Below, piece after piece: positions 1 to 8,604 of a stretch of DNA of 64,000 nucleotides (within the stretch, counting starts at the first letter, position 1; every line of letters starts with the position of its first letter). Made by a program: the position numbers and the translations under genes. The notes under the pieces were generated by a model. The model did not search any database, had not been told where the DNA came from, and saw only the letters and a list, made by a program, of their open reading frames with translations. Source of the stretch: an uncultured Psychrobacter sp. (GTDB lineage: Bacteria > Pseudomonadota > Gammaproteobacteria > Pseudomonadales > Moraxellaceae); NCBI GenBank assembly GCA_947495055.1, contig CANLXO010000010.1:1-64000 (forward strand), read 5' to 3'.

Positions 1-21
1 AATGTCAGATTGAGTAGTCAT
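1..21 (-). CDS. 5' end of an unidentified gene (partial)
   Basis: Seven codons (MTTQSDI) are visible before the window ends. The ATG is preceded by TGGAG eight bases upstream, which supports a real start. Its position after the last capsule glycosyltransferase would suit an initiating sugar-phosphate transferase or a sugar-nucleotide enzyme, both of which are otherwise missing here. That is inference from context only. Confidence 0.4.
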
Positions 22-42
22 TGCTTATTCTCCAGTTAGTGG

Positions 43-72
43 ATTATAAGCAGTTACACAGAGTTTGGGAAA
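43..72 (-). promoter_or_regulatory. candidate promoter for the gene at the left edge
   Basis: A perfect TATAAT lies at 43-48 on the minus strand, with a weak -35 (TTTCCC, 67-72) and an 18-base spacer. A transcript would start roughly 15 bases before the ATG, giving a very short leader. The 194 bases between this ATG and the preceding stop at 216 hold no other recognisable feature. Confidence 0.3.
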
Positions 73-215
73 GGCTCTAACGATAGTATCTATCACTATA
101 CAGTAAGATTGTTTGTGCCTGGCACCTATTAATTTTTTGACTTGAATCTAATCTATAAACTGATAGCTTTGGAGTCAGAAAAATTCTTGATCTGTCTTAT
201 CTATATTGAATAACC

Positions 216-1373
216 TCAAATCAGGTTCTGCTTGGTTAGTCCCATCTCCACTATCATAAACTGATTGACTTTGCGAACGTCGAACTTATCTTCTATTAGC
301 GCACGTGAGGCTTGCCCCATAGTAATAATCAGATCAGGGTTAACAATTAGCTTTTCCATAGCTTCAGCTAACTCACCAACTGATTTAACGGGTACTAGAT
401 AACCGTTCACGCCTTCTATTACCGTCTCACGGCAGCCGGGTGCATCTGTTGTAATAATAGGTCGACCCATCGCCATGGCTTCTAAGACAGAGCGCGAGGT
501 ACCTTCTCTATAAGAAGGCAAGACATATATAGAGCTCTTAGCAATAGCAGGTCGTACATCATCGAGCTTGCCCCAGTAGTTGACAATACCGCTCGCTATC
601 CAGTCATCGAGCAGCGCTTGATCAATAGCGGCTGGATTTTCATCTAGGTAACCTACCAAGTGAAACTCAGTTGCCGGATACTGATCTTTGATAATTTTCG
701 CAGCCTCTATGTATTCCACGATGCCTTTGTCTTTGAGCAATCGAGCAATCAATAAAAAGGAAGGTTTTATCTCTCCTGCGTCATCTTGAGGAAACGGCAG
801 CACGCTAAAATCTGCGACGTCTACCCCTGAGCCATTGACGATGACAGCAGGTGTAGCCGCGCTGAGTATGTTCAATGTCTCAAAAAGTCGCTTGTCATCA
901 GGGTTTTGAAAAAATACTTTCGTCGCTTTGGATACGGCTTGCCGATATAGACCGTGCACCACCTTTTGAAAGCCACTACGCTGATTGGTCTCTTCAACCT
1001 CTTGAAAGGTGTAACCAAGACCGGACAATAGAACAAAGCGCTTAGGTACCTTGGCAAGCCAAGCTGCTAATGTACCGTAGATAATCGGCTTAATCGTATA
1101 TGAGAGCATACAATCAGGCTGTACCTGACGTAAAACTCGATAAGTCGCCATAAGCATCTTCATATCCGCGATAGGATTAGTGCCAGTACGTTGCATAGGG
1201 ACTTCGTGTAGGACATATCCTAAATCTGATAAGGTATCATAATCTTTAGTATGTGACTTCAGATCGGGTGCTACGATATGTACCTCATAACCTAACTCGG
1301 CTATGGCCTCTAGCAGCTTACCTCGAAAGTTAAGGACATGAGGTAAGTAATTGGCACATATTAATAATTTCAT
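216..1373 (-). CDS. GT4 glycosyltransferase, PglA/WcaI-like
   Basis: GT-B retaining glycosyltransferase that would add a sugar to the undecaprenyl-linked repeat unit at the inner membrane face. The C-terminal half carries the GT4 EX7E motif (EGTSRSVLE) followed by GRPIITTDAPGCRE, and the N-terminal half begins MKLLICANYLP. Length, about 385 residues, is normal. It is the last complete gene of the capsule locus, 41 bases after the Wzy-like gene. I chose the ATG at 1373 because relatives usually begin at MKLL; an in-frame ATG at 1382 is possible and neither has a good ribosome site. The acceptor and donor sugars cannot be read from sequence. A resemblance to PglA (GalNAc transferase) is only general. 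Confidence 0.85.
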   Translation of the reverse strand: MKLLICANYLPHVLNFRGKLLEAIAELGYEVHIVAPDLKSHTKDYDTLSDLGYVLHEVPMQRTGTNPIADMKMLMATYRVLRQVQPDCMLSYTIKPIIYGTLAAWLAKVPKRFVLLSGLGYTFQEVEETNQRSGFQKVVHGLYRQAVSKATKVFFQNPDDKRLFETLNILSAATPAVIVNGSGVDVADFSVLPFPQDDAGEIKPSFLLIARLLKDKGIVEYIEAAKIIKDQYPATEFHLVGYLDENPAAIDQALLDDWIASGIVNYWGKLDDVRPAIAKSSIYVLPSYREGTSRSVLEAMAMGRPIITTDAPGCRETVIEGVNGYLVPVKSVGELAEAMEKLIVNPDLIITMGQASRALIEDKFDVRKVNQFMIVEMGLTKQNLI

Positions 1374-1423
1374 AGTAAACATACAGTATTTTAAGGTTTA
1401 TATAATATTAAGGCATAATAGTA

Positions 1424-2620
1424 TTATTCTACTTTATGCTTTAAAGAATTGATGGAAGGTTGCATATGATTTGTATTCTTCTTCTTTTTAAATAGCTGAG
1501 TGATATTACAATCAGCACAGACAAACAAGACATATATCACTACAAATGCATAGCGATAACGCACTGCGGTACCATAGTTAGCGACTACTAGTCCATATAC
1601 AGACATACCAAGTGCCATAAATAATAACCAAAAGGTAAGTTTATCAAGTTGTTTTTTCCAAGCCTGGCGGGTTACTAAAAATAAAATCAATAAAACAAAG
1701 ACATTCTCAAAAGACTGTATAAGCTGCAAAGCACTAGTCGCCTCCCAAGGCAATGGTTTAGATAAGAAATAAAAGGCTGAGGTTAACCCCTGAAAGACAA
1801 AATCACCCGCTCCTGTAATTAGGCTAATATCCTTTGGATCTCCACCATCTTCTACAAACATAGACACTCTAGCACTGTTTACAATAGGAATAGCAATAGG
1901 GGCAGAAACTAACAACACCGCTAGACCAATAGCACTGATCACTATAGCCTTAGTCAAACTCATACCTTTTTTTGCAACATTAAATATAAAATACAATAGA
2001 ACAATCGGACCTAAAATGTAAAAGTTCTGAATTTTGATTAAATATATCGGAACGATACAAATTGTACTTTTAAAGATTTTGGATTCGCGGGCATAGACTA
2101 TCGCTGTAATCATAAAGAAAAATATTAATGTTTCTCTTAAGCTTAAAGCGGTATATAACGCCAAACTTGGAAAAAGTAAATAGAACCAAGTGGATAGATG
2201 CGTAAATATTTTTTTTACATGTAGAATAATGAAGAGTATTATATACAGAAAGGTATTATAAAAACCCAAACTTATAACAGAGACCGGTGTTGGAAAGGGA
2301 ATCAATGCAAGTAGAGCGCTTGCTTGTAAAACGTTTCCTTGATCAGATAAAGCTTCGAAAATCTCTATTTCACCGCTTCTAATGCTATTAACCCCTCTCC
2401 AATACTTAAACTGATCCGGCATATAAGAAGCACTGAACAATACATCATTTAAGACAAACGGTAAAAAGCAGTGTAGAACTAGTACAATTTGATACTTACG
2501 AGGAACGCTAAATAAATACCCAGCGGATAATACTAATAGCAGGCATATGAGCAGACTCGGCAATTCAAATAATCTAATACCTAAAAAACCGTAGCCATAT
2601 ATCCAACTTAGGTCTGACAT
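1424..2620 (-). CDS. wzy: Wzy-like capsule repeat-unit polymerase
   Basis: Polytopic inner-membrane protein of 398 residues with about ten hydrophobic segments, a charged extramembrane loop after the third (YMPDQFKYWRG) and a lysine-rich C-terminal tail. This layout and its place among capsule glycosyltransferases suggest the Wzy polymerase that joins lipid-linked repeat units in the periplasm. Wzy proteins are too divergent to prove by reading, and no other candidate polymerase lies in the locus. Its base composition is very AT-rich, as expected for exchangeable serotype genes. The gene is preceded by about 300 bases containing a gene remnant. Confidence 0.6.
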   Translation of the reverse strand: MSDLSWIYGYGFLGIRLFELPSLLICLLLVLSAGYLFSVPRKYQIVLVLHCFLPFVLNDVLFSASYMPDQFKYWRGVNSIRSGEIEIFEALSDQGNVLQASALLALIPFPTPVSVISLGFYNTFLYIILFIILHVKKIFTHLSTWFYLLFPSLALYTALSLRETLIFFFMITAIVYARESKIFKSTICIVPIYLIKIQNFYILGPIVLLYFIFNVAKKGMSLTKAIVISAIGLAVLLVSAPIAIPIVNSARVSMFVEDGGDPKDISLITGAGDFVFQGLTSAFYFLSKPLPWEATSALQLIQSFENVFVLLILFLVTRQAWKKQLDKLTFWLLFMALGMSVYGLVVANYGTAVRYRYAFVVIYVLFVCADCNITQLFKKKKNTNHMQPSINSLKHKVE

Positions 2621-2727
2621 TTAATTATCTCATAGATTGTTATAGGTTTGTATTCACCCTATTATATTGATAGGTAAAACATTCTAGTAATAGTTAATAA
2701 AATCTGATCTCAGCTATCTTGATGTAT

Positions 2728-2850
2728 CTACTTATTCTCAAACCAATTTTTAAACATTAGCGTACTATAAATACTAGCATGGTGTTTCAAATAGCTCCAA
2801 GGCGTTTTCCACATCACACGAATGGGCATAGCACAAAAAAATTTACTATT
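2728..2850 (-). pseudogene. 3' remnant of a deleted capsule gene
   Basis: In the 303-base gap between the polymerase and the next GT4 gene, the minus strand reads 40 open codons to a TAG at 2728. They give a protein-like tail containing FFCAMPIRVMWKTPW, then SYLKHHASIYSTLMFKNWF. No start codon or ribosome site fits. Just upstream another frame reads LRANKVSRAYCFKI, so the remnant probably extends to about 2905 with a frameshift. It looks like the C-terminus of a transferase or other surface-sugar enzyme left by gene replacement. The family was not recognised. Confidence 0.5.
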
Positions 2851-2923
2851 TTAAAGCAATAAGCACGGCTAACCTTATTGGCTCTAAGAAGCGGGTATTA
2901 TAAACGTAAATTTAGCAATACTA

Positions 2924-4006
2924 TCAATTGGAATATAGTTTAAGGTAAGCACTGACATTGGCATTCAACGAATAGTTATCTATAATATGTTGTCTTGCAA
3001 CAGCTCCAACTTTTAAGCGTTCATCAATAGTCATGTCCAGCGACTTATCTAATTCTTGCGCTAAAACATGGTGGTTTTTTGGTTCAACAAGTACGCCGTT
3101 ACTTCCTACTACCTCTTTAACTCCACCACAATCAGTAGCTACTACGAAACGCTCACAAGCCATAGCCTCTGCAACTACCAGCCCAAAACCTTCCCAAGCC
3201 GAAGACATAACGTAAATGTCAGCTGCAGACATCAAGTCCTTAACATCTCGGCGTACACCTAAAAAACTTATATAGTCATGTAATTGTAATTTATCTACCA
3301 TCTCATTGAGATTGTTTCTAAGTGTCCCATCACCGACAATGGAAACCTTGAAGTCCTGTCTACTTTCTTTCAAATGGGAGATTGCAAGAAACAAGTTGGG
3401 ATAATCTTTTTGCGCCTCTAAACGACCTACACATAATATTAGCTTTTTATTCTCAATTTTTAGTTCAAGGCGCTTGGTTTTTCGAGCAGTAGGGTCAAAA
3501 TAAAATTCATTTGTATTAATACCATTAGATACCGACACCATCCTTGAAGAATGAGTTGCTTTTTTAGCGACAAAAGAATTGACAGCTTCTTCACTAACAT
3601 TAGTAGAAATATCCGCTAACTTATCAGTGAGCCTATAAGCAAGCATTCTATATTTGCCGCCCTCATTAGTATTATGCGCGGTTGTAACGATTTTGGGAAT
3701 TTTTGTACTTAGTCTCAATAATCTTGATAGAATATTCGAGTGAAACATGTGGCTATGTACCACGTCTGGCTGAAACCTGTTTACTACTTTTCTTAGCTTC
3801 AAGTAAGCATAAATAAGATCTTTAGAACCAGTCATTCCAATTGGAATTAATTCTATACAAGTATTCTTTGGTAGAACGACGCTATTACCAGTTAGGTAAA
3901 CTATTTTCACTTCGTGGCCTAATTTAACAAGTTCATCAGCTAGATTAGTCACGACGTGCTCGGCGCCTCCCATGCCAAGACCAGTAATAACAAAAAGTAT
4001 CTTCAT
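2924..4006 (-). CDS. GT4 glycosyltransferase
   Basis: 360-residue GT-B enzyme with the classic start MKILFVITGLGMGGAEHVV and the EX7E motif (EGFGLVVAE) near residue 275, followed by a second conserved stretch ATDCGGVKE. It would transfer a sugar from a nucleotide donor to the growing lipid-linked oligosaccharide on the cytoplasmic side. It sits downstream of another GT4 gene in the same direction, with 132 AT-rich bases between them. Donor and linkage cannot be assigned. Confidence 0.88.
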   Translation of the reverse strand: MKILFVITGLGMGGAEHVVTNLADELVKLGHEVKIVYLTGNSVVLPKNTCIELIPIGMTGSKDLIYAYLKLRKVVNRFQPDVVHSHMFHSNILSRLLRLSTKIPKIVTTAHNTNEGGKYRMLAYRLTDKLADISTNVSEEAVNSFVAKKATHSSRMVSVSNGINTNEFYFDPTARKTKRLELKIENKKLILCVGRLEAQKDYPNLFLAISHLKESRQDFKVSIVGDGTLRNNLNEMVDKLQLHDYISFLGVRRDVKDLMSAADIYVMSSAWEGFGLVVAEAMACERFVVATDCGGVKEVVGSNGVLVEPKNHHVLAQELDKSLDMTIDERLKVGAVARQHIIDNYSLNANVSAYLKLYSN

Positions 4007-4138
4007 AAAATCGTTATATTCCTATCGAAGTAAAAAACTCGTAATATTTTTTCAAGATCATTAAAACTCAGATAATCATATTTTTGCTTCCACTTTAAAT
4101 TTTTTCATTTTAAAAGTGAAGAGAAAAGTATAATAAAA

Positions 4139-5200
4139 TTAATCTTCACTCAACAGTGATTTAATTTCTACAGTGATTTTTCCTAGCACCTTGTCTTCAC
4201 TAAATAGTGCAGCCTTGTTGATACAATCCTCATAATAACTCTCCGAATTGTCAATTAAAGAGAGAACACTTTGTTGAAAATCAGTAGACTCCAGATCTTC
4301 AGGAACAAATGAAATACCAGTTGCACTACCAAAACCCCCTACAAACTCTGCACAAAACCCAGCGCTCTTAGTAGTGATAGCGGGTACGCCTCGTGCATGC
4401 GCTTCAAGTAAGGTAGTCGCAAATCCCTCATGATGACTAGTGATAGCGAAACATTTGATGCTATCGTATATGCCGGGTAGTTCACTTCTATCAGCCCAGT
4501 CGCGCAATTCAATATTATTTTCTAAGCCAGCTAGTTTAATGGCTTTAACAATATTATCTTTTTCCTCACCGCGTCCCAAGATGAGCGCTTTGGTTGGTTT
4601 ATTACCCTCATCATTAAGTCTTTGAATTAAATCAATGAAGAGCGGAATGTTCTTTTGTTTAGCTAGTCTAGAAATGACGCCTAGATCGTACTTCTTGACT
4701 GCTTCGGACTCACCAAAGAACCAAGGCGATATAAAATTCCCTACAAAATCAACTTCGACTGGGAATGTTTGTAAGTTTTCTTTGTTTACACTAAACACCT
4801 TATCGCAAAAACGACTTGAAAACCTTAATAAACGGTACTCAATATCACTATGACCTAAGCCAGCAACATTTCTTCTCTGTAAATACAAATGTAAAAGAGA
4901 AACCACTTTAAATCCTTGCAATTTGAATATAGGCGCCAGCCATAGGGAACCTAGGTCATTGAGTACAATGACTTTCACACCAGAACGTTTGAGCGTTTTT
5001 ACAATTGTAAAGGAACTAGCCAATCGCTTGGGCTTTAAAGCGACTGAACCCATCTTCATTGTAGGACAACTAAACGTATCTGGTTCTGAAGTTAGAATTG
5101 AAGTAGTAATACCCTTGTCATTCATATAGCGACATAAGTTCTCTATATAAATCTGACCACCGCCCCATATTTTTTCGCTAGAGGAATAAATGCATATCAT
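4139..5200 (-). CDS. GT4-like glycosyltransferase
   Basis: 353-residue GT-B family protein. The N-terminal domain begins MICIYSSSEKIWGGGQIY, whose GGGQ loop is typical of the GT4 acceptor-side fold. The C-terminal nucleotide-binding half has EX7E as EGFATTLLE (about residue 260) and VPAITTKSAG. It follows the GT52 gene by 23 bases, so the two are probably co-transcribed, and it may act next to the nonulosonate transfer step. Sugar specificity is unknown. Confidence 0.8.
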   Translation of the reverse strand: MICIYSSSEKIWGGGQIYIENLCRYMNDKGITTSILTSEPDTFSCPTMKMGSVALKPKRLASSFTIVKTLKRSGVKVIVLNDLGSLWLAPIFKLQGFKVVSLLHLYLQRRNVAGLGHSDIEYRLLRFSSRFCDKVFSVNKENLQTFPVEVDFVGNFISPWFFGESEAVKKYDLGVISRLAKQKNIPLFIDLIQRLNDEGNKPTKALILGRGEEKDNIVKAIKLAGLENNIELRDWADRSELPGIYDSIKCFAITSHHEGFATTLLEAHARGVPAITTKSAGFCAEFVGGFGSATGISFVPEDLESTDFQQSVLSLIDNSESYYEDCINKAALFSEDKVLGKITVEIKSLLSED

Positions 5201-5223
5201 AAATCAACCATTATCAAAAAATT

Positions 5224-6153
5224 TTAGATTAGAATCGGAGTACATCCCGCTTTTTTACTAAGCTTAAAAAGCTCAGGTGTTTGCGAAGAATCCTTAGGGA
5301 GTAGTACTATTTTGCTTTTACAAAGTGGACCAATATTTAGCATAACAGAACTGAACCAGCCTACAAGAATAATAGGGTGGTCTTTTGCGTCAACAATAAT
5401 AGCCTCCTCTGCAATACGTCCATTTTTTTTCAGAACTTTTGCGCCGATATTGAGCTCTTTGCGTTCTCGAGGGTGCGTGACATAAAAATCTACATTGAGT
5501 TCTTTAACATAGTTCTCCAGTCTATCAATCTGCTTTTGAGTCATGACTTCTTTAAAGGGAGCTCCAATAAAGTAAGTTTTGCTATCACTCAATTTATTAT
5601 CGATGCTTTCAATAAAGTAGTCTATATACCTCAATCTCTCGCTCTCAACAATATTTTCATACGACCTGTACATAGTATAATGATAACAAATTCTTCTTTT
5701 TATCACACTGAGCGGAACTGTGCCTAGAGCGAGCTGATATATTCTGTGCCTAAGAGAATTAAGCTCGTTATAAAATATACCTTTACTAACGATATTAGCA
5801 GCACCGTCATCGAAAGTTATTAATTTTGCTCGTCTTTGTTTGGCTACTAATGAGTTCGGTACTAAAGCATTTATACTAGCGAAAATAACGACGTCGTATG
5901 TTCTATCTCTATACCATTTGTTGACTTTTATACGAAAAAAAACATGAGATAATATGTCAAATTTTTTGGGTTTTACCAATATATAATCGACATTTCTAGC
6001 TTTTAGAGCTAATTGACTATAATAATATTTATCTTCTTTAGAATCATTCTGAGTAAAGTAGAGAAGATCAAAATTTGTAGTTTTTTCTTTTTCTAAAACT
6101 TTTAGTGCTAGCCAAGCTTGAAATGGCGTTCTGATAATCAGTAAAGTTTTCAT
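5224..6153 (-). CDS. GT52-type sialyltransferase-like (nonulosonate transferase)
   Basis: 309 residues with the signatures shared by bacterial sialyltransferases: an acidic-acidic-Gly motif (TFDDGAAN, about residue 135), an HP motif (FYVTHPRERK, about residue 220) and a serine pair (GWFSSVMLN, about residue 275). The N-terminus (LLIIRTPFQAWLAL) is also typical of the GT52/Lst group. Such enzymes take a CMP-nonulosonate and place it on a sugar acceptor. Because the gene lies directly after the CMP-legionaminate synthetase gene, legionaminic acid is the likely donor. The donor assignment is inference; the family call is firmer. Confidence 0.75.
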   Translation of the reverse strand: MKTLLIIRTPFQAWLALKVLEKEKTTNFDLLYFTQNDSKEDKYYYSQLALKARNVDYILVKPKKFDILSHVFFRIKVNKWYRDRTYDVVIFASINALVPNSLVAKQRRAKLITFDDGAANIVSKGIFYNELNSLRHRIYQLALGTVPLSVIKRRICYHYTMYRSYENIVESERLRYIDYFIESIDNKLSDSKTYFIGAPFKEVMTQKQIDRLENYVKELNVDFYVTHPRERKELNIGAKVLKKNGRIAEEAIIVDAKDHPIILVGWFSSVMLNIGPLCKSKIVLLPKDSSQTPELFKLSKKAGCTPILI

Positions 6154-6225
6154 TCTATGTCCTATCTATAGATCTATTTTTACAGAAAAAACATACCCGC
6201 TCGCTTATTGAATAACTTGATGATA

Positions 6226-6906
6226 TTAGCTTTCTAATAAAAATCTAGCCAGTTTGAAGTCGAACTCTAAATCTATATCAATCGACAACTCGTTACTCAT
6301 CAAGTACGCATAAGTACCCTCTCTATAAATCGTATCTAACTGTCCTATATAATCTCTTATAAAAATATATATAGCACCATTAAGTCTATAATGAGGTTCA
6401 AGATCTTGTGTTCTTTTTATATTTTTTATATCTATAAACCCGTTCATGGACCCATCAACTCCTAGCTTATTACAAAACTGAATAGGATGCTCAAGTTTAC
6501 AAACCGAAACAATTGCTTTAGCACCTTTAGTCTGCATTAACTGCACAGCTTCACTTATATGCTTAGCACTTCTTAGCGGTGAGGTAGGCTGAAGAATCGC
6601 TATCATATTTACTTCTTTTTTATACTTTTTTTCGAACCACTCTACCAAATGAGTGACTACATCATTAGTAGTAGCTGTATCGCTAGCTAATGCCATAGGT
6701 CTAAGAAAGGGTACTTCAGCACCAAAATCTTTAGATATATTTGCGATTTCCATATCGTCTGTACTGACAAACACGTGATCAAATACATTACTTTTTAAGG
6801 CGGCTTCAATGGTCCATCCAATTAGAGGTTTGCCACGTAAAAGCTTTACGTTTTTTCTTGGTAAGCGTTTGCTGCCACCACGAGCTGGAATGATAGCAAT
6901 ATTCAT
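6226..6906 (-). CDS. legF: CMP-legionaminate synthetase (cytidylyltransferase)
   Basis: 226-residue acylneuraminate cytidylyltransferase family enzyme. It has the CTP-binding motif IPARGGSKRLPRKN at residues 5-18, then GKPLIGWTIEAAL, and the conserved LQPTSPLR near residue 105. It activates legionaminic acid with CTP in the cytoplasm before transfer. The start codon overlaps the stop of the guanylyltransferase gene by one base (TAATG), showing translational coupling. It is the last of seven contiguous legionaminate genes. A specificity for pseudaminate is less likely, because a separate PseF-type enzyme lies at 16052-16750. Confidence 0.85.
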   Translation of the reverse strand: MNIAIIPARGGSKRLPRKNVKLLRGKPLIGWTIEAALKSNVFDHVFVSTDDMEIANISKDFGAEVPFLRPMALASDTATTNDVVTHLVEWFEKKYKKEVNMIAILQPTSPLRSAKHISEAVQLMQTKGAKAIVSVCKLEHPIQFCNKLGVDGSMNGFIDIKNIKRTQDLEPHYRLNGAIYIFIRDYIGQLDTIYREGTYAYLMSNELSIDIDLEFDFKLARFLLES

Positions 6907-7955
6907 TAAAACAAACCTTTTATATCTTGCTGGGCTTTTTGATAATCAGCAATTTGTCCAATATCGAGCCAATAATCGTAGCTGGTATAAATACCAACCT
7001 TTTCGTTTTGTTGCATTCTTTTTGCAAGTAATGTTGGTAAATCTATCTTTTGATTTGCGCCAACTGATGCCACGCACTCTGGACTTAAAACGTATATTCC
7101 AGTATTAATATGATAGCGATAAGTTGGCTTTTCTACCATAGCAGTGATCAAATCATTCTCACTTTCTACTACACCAAAAGATATTTTATGCTCTAGCTGA
7201 CGAACACACATAGTAGCATCAAACTCGTGAGACTCATGGTGATCCAGTAAATGCTTAAAGTCAATTTTTGTTAGTACATCGCCATTCATCATTATTAAGG
7301 GTAGGTTAGGTAGACCTTTTGGCAATAACCCTAAAGCGCCTCCAGTACCCAATGGTGATTCTTCGTGAATATAGGTGATACTCACGTTCCACTTACTTCC
7401 ATCATCGAAATGATTGTGAATTACCTCTGGCATATAATGGGTAGAGATATAAAAATCATGAAAACCAAGCTTAATAAACTGATCAATTAAATGCTCAAGC
7501 ATAGGTTTTTCACCTACATGTAGCATAGGTTTAGGACAATGATCTGTTAAAGGGCGCAAACGTGTACCAAAGCCTCCGGCCATAATAAATACAGGGTTAT
7601 CTAGCTTTTTTAGTTGTAATACTTGGTGTAGTGTCTCTAACCCTATTAAATTATCGTTATCATCAAGCACTGGCAAGGACAACAAATCGTGCTTATCCAT
7701 TATATCAATACGTTGTTGTCTAGTATGGATAGACCTTACAGTTATAGGGTTCTTGTTCATAACGGTAGTAATAGGATCTGTCATGTGACATGATGCTAAT
7801 AATCCACGGCGAATATCACCATCCGTAACAGTCCCGATTAGTTTACCTTGGTCGTTACTGACTAGTCCAATACGTAATGCCGCCTCGTCGATAATACGCA
7901 TAGCATCGCGAATCGTTGCTTTTGGCGTTAAAATAACATTTTTCCAATTGTTCAC
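6906..7955 (-). CDS. ptmE: glucosamine-1-phosphate guanylyltransferase with CBS pair (LegE/PtmE type)
   Basis: 350 residues: two CBS domains (about 1-115; TPKATIRDAMRIID and NPITVRS) followed by a nucleotidyltransferase domain with MAGGFGTRLRPLTD and KPMLHVGEKPMLEHLI. In Campylobacter, PtmE makes GDP-glucosamine for legionaminate synthesis, so its presence argues for the GDP-sugar route. The start is a GTG at 7955: AGGAGGA lies five bases upstream, and this start removes the apparent overlap with the preceding gene. It is coupled to legF downstream. Confidence 0.82.
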   Translation of the reverse strand: MNNWKNVILTPKATIRDAMRIIDEAALRIGLVSNDQGKLIGTVTDGDIRRGLLASCHMTDPITTVMNKNPITVRSIHTRQQRIDIMDKHDLLSLPVLDDNDNLIGLETLHQVLQLKKLDNPVFIMAGGFGTRLRPLTDHCPKPMLHVGEKPMLEHLIDQFIKLGFHDFYISTHYMPEVIHNHFDDGSKWNVSITYIHEESPLGTGGALGLLPKGLPNLPLIMMNGDVLTKIDFKHLLDHHESHEFDATMCVRQLEHKISFGVVESENDLITAMVEKPTYRYHINTGIYVLSPECVASVGANQKIDLPTLLAKRMQQNEKVGIYTSYDYWLDIGQIADYQKAQQDIKGLF

Positions 7956-7965
7956 AATCTTCCTC

Positions 7966-8604
7966 CTATCGAAGAATTCTATTGCGCGCAGGAACGACAA
8001 CTTGCTCTTCAGATATATCTCTAATCACTGTACAACCTGCACCTACAATAGCTTTATGACCGATTTTTATATTTTGTATGATGTTAGCGCCAGTTCCTAC
8101 ATGTACTTGACTGCCAGTGGTAACACTACCACTTAGAGTAGCACCAGGTGCAATATGGTTATGGGCACCAATATAGCAATCATGCTCAACAATAGCGCCA
8201 CTGTTGATCAGCGAGTTCATACCGATAATGGCATTAGTTTGTATAATAGCACCAGACATAATTTGCACCCCTTCTTCCAGCTTTACAGACTTTGCTAAGA
8301 TAGCATGAGGTGAAATAACGGAGGCAAATCTATAGCCATTCTCTGAAAAATAATTAAAGAGTCGAAATTTTGTATCATTACTTGGTATAGTACCTATACC
8401 ATTTACAAGCTCAATTTGAGCTGACTCATAAGTGCTCAATACCTCTTCATCAGTCATTATTTGTCTTATACCCGACAATGGACTGCTTTTCTCAATATTG
8501 TCTGGAGAGACAACCGCAACAATTTTTCGTCCTTCAGCTATAATCAATTCAGCTAGGATGTTTGAATGCCCTCCTGAACCTAGTATAACTATGGGTTTAA
8601 GCAT
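7966..8604 (-). CDS. legH: NeuD/PglD-type sugar N- or O-acetyltransferase
   Basis: 212 residues. A small Rossmann-like N-terminal domain (ILGSGGHSNILAELI) is followed by a left-handed beta-helix of hexapeptide repeats from about residue 90. The catalytic-type histidine is visible in GAIVEHDCYIG. In this gene order it most likely acetylates the 4-amino group of the GDP- or UDP-linked trideoxy sugar (the LegH step). A NeuD-like O-acetylation of the finished nonulosonate is the alternative. The start overlaps the synthase gene end by eight bases. Confidence 0.75.
   Translation of the reverse strand: MLKPIVILGSGGHSNILAELIIAEGRKIVAVVSPDNIEKSSPLSGIRQIMTDEEVLSTYESAQIELVNGIGTIPSNDTKFRLFNYFSENGYRFASVISPHAILAKSVKLEEGVQIMSGAIIQTNAIIGMNSLINSGAIVEHDCYIGAHNHIAPGATLSGSVTTGSQVHVGTGANIIQNIKIGHKAIVGAGCTVIRDISEEQVVVPARNRILR

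Noticed and set aside
5377..5727. 116-residue plus-strand frame
   Set aside because: Antisense shadow of the GT52 gene.
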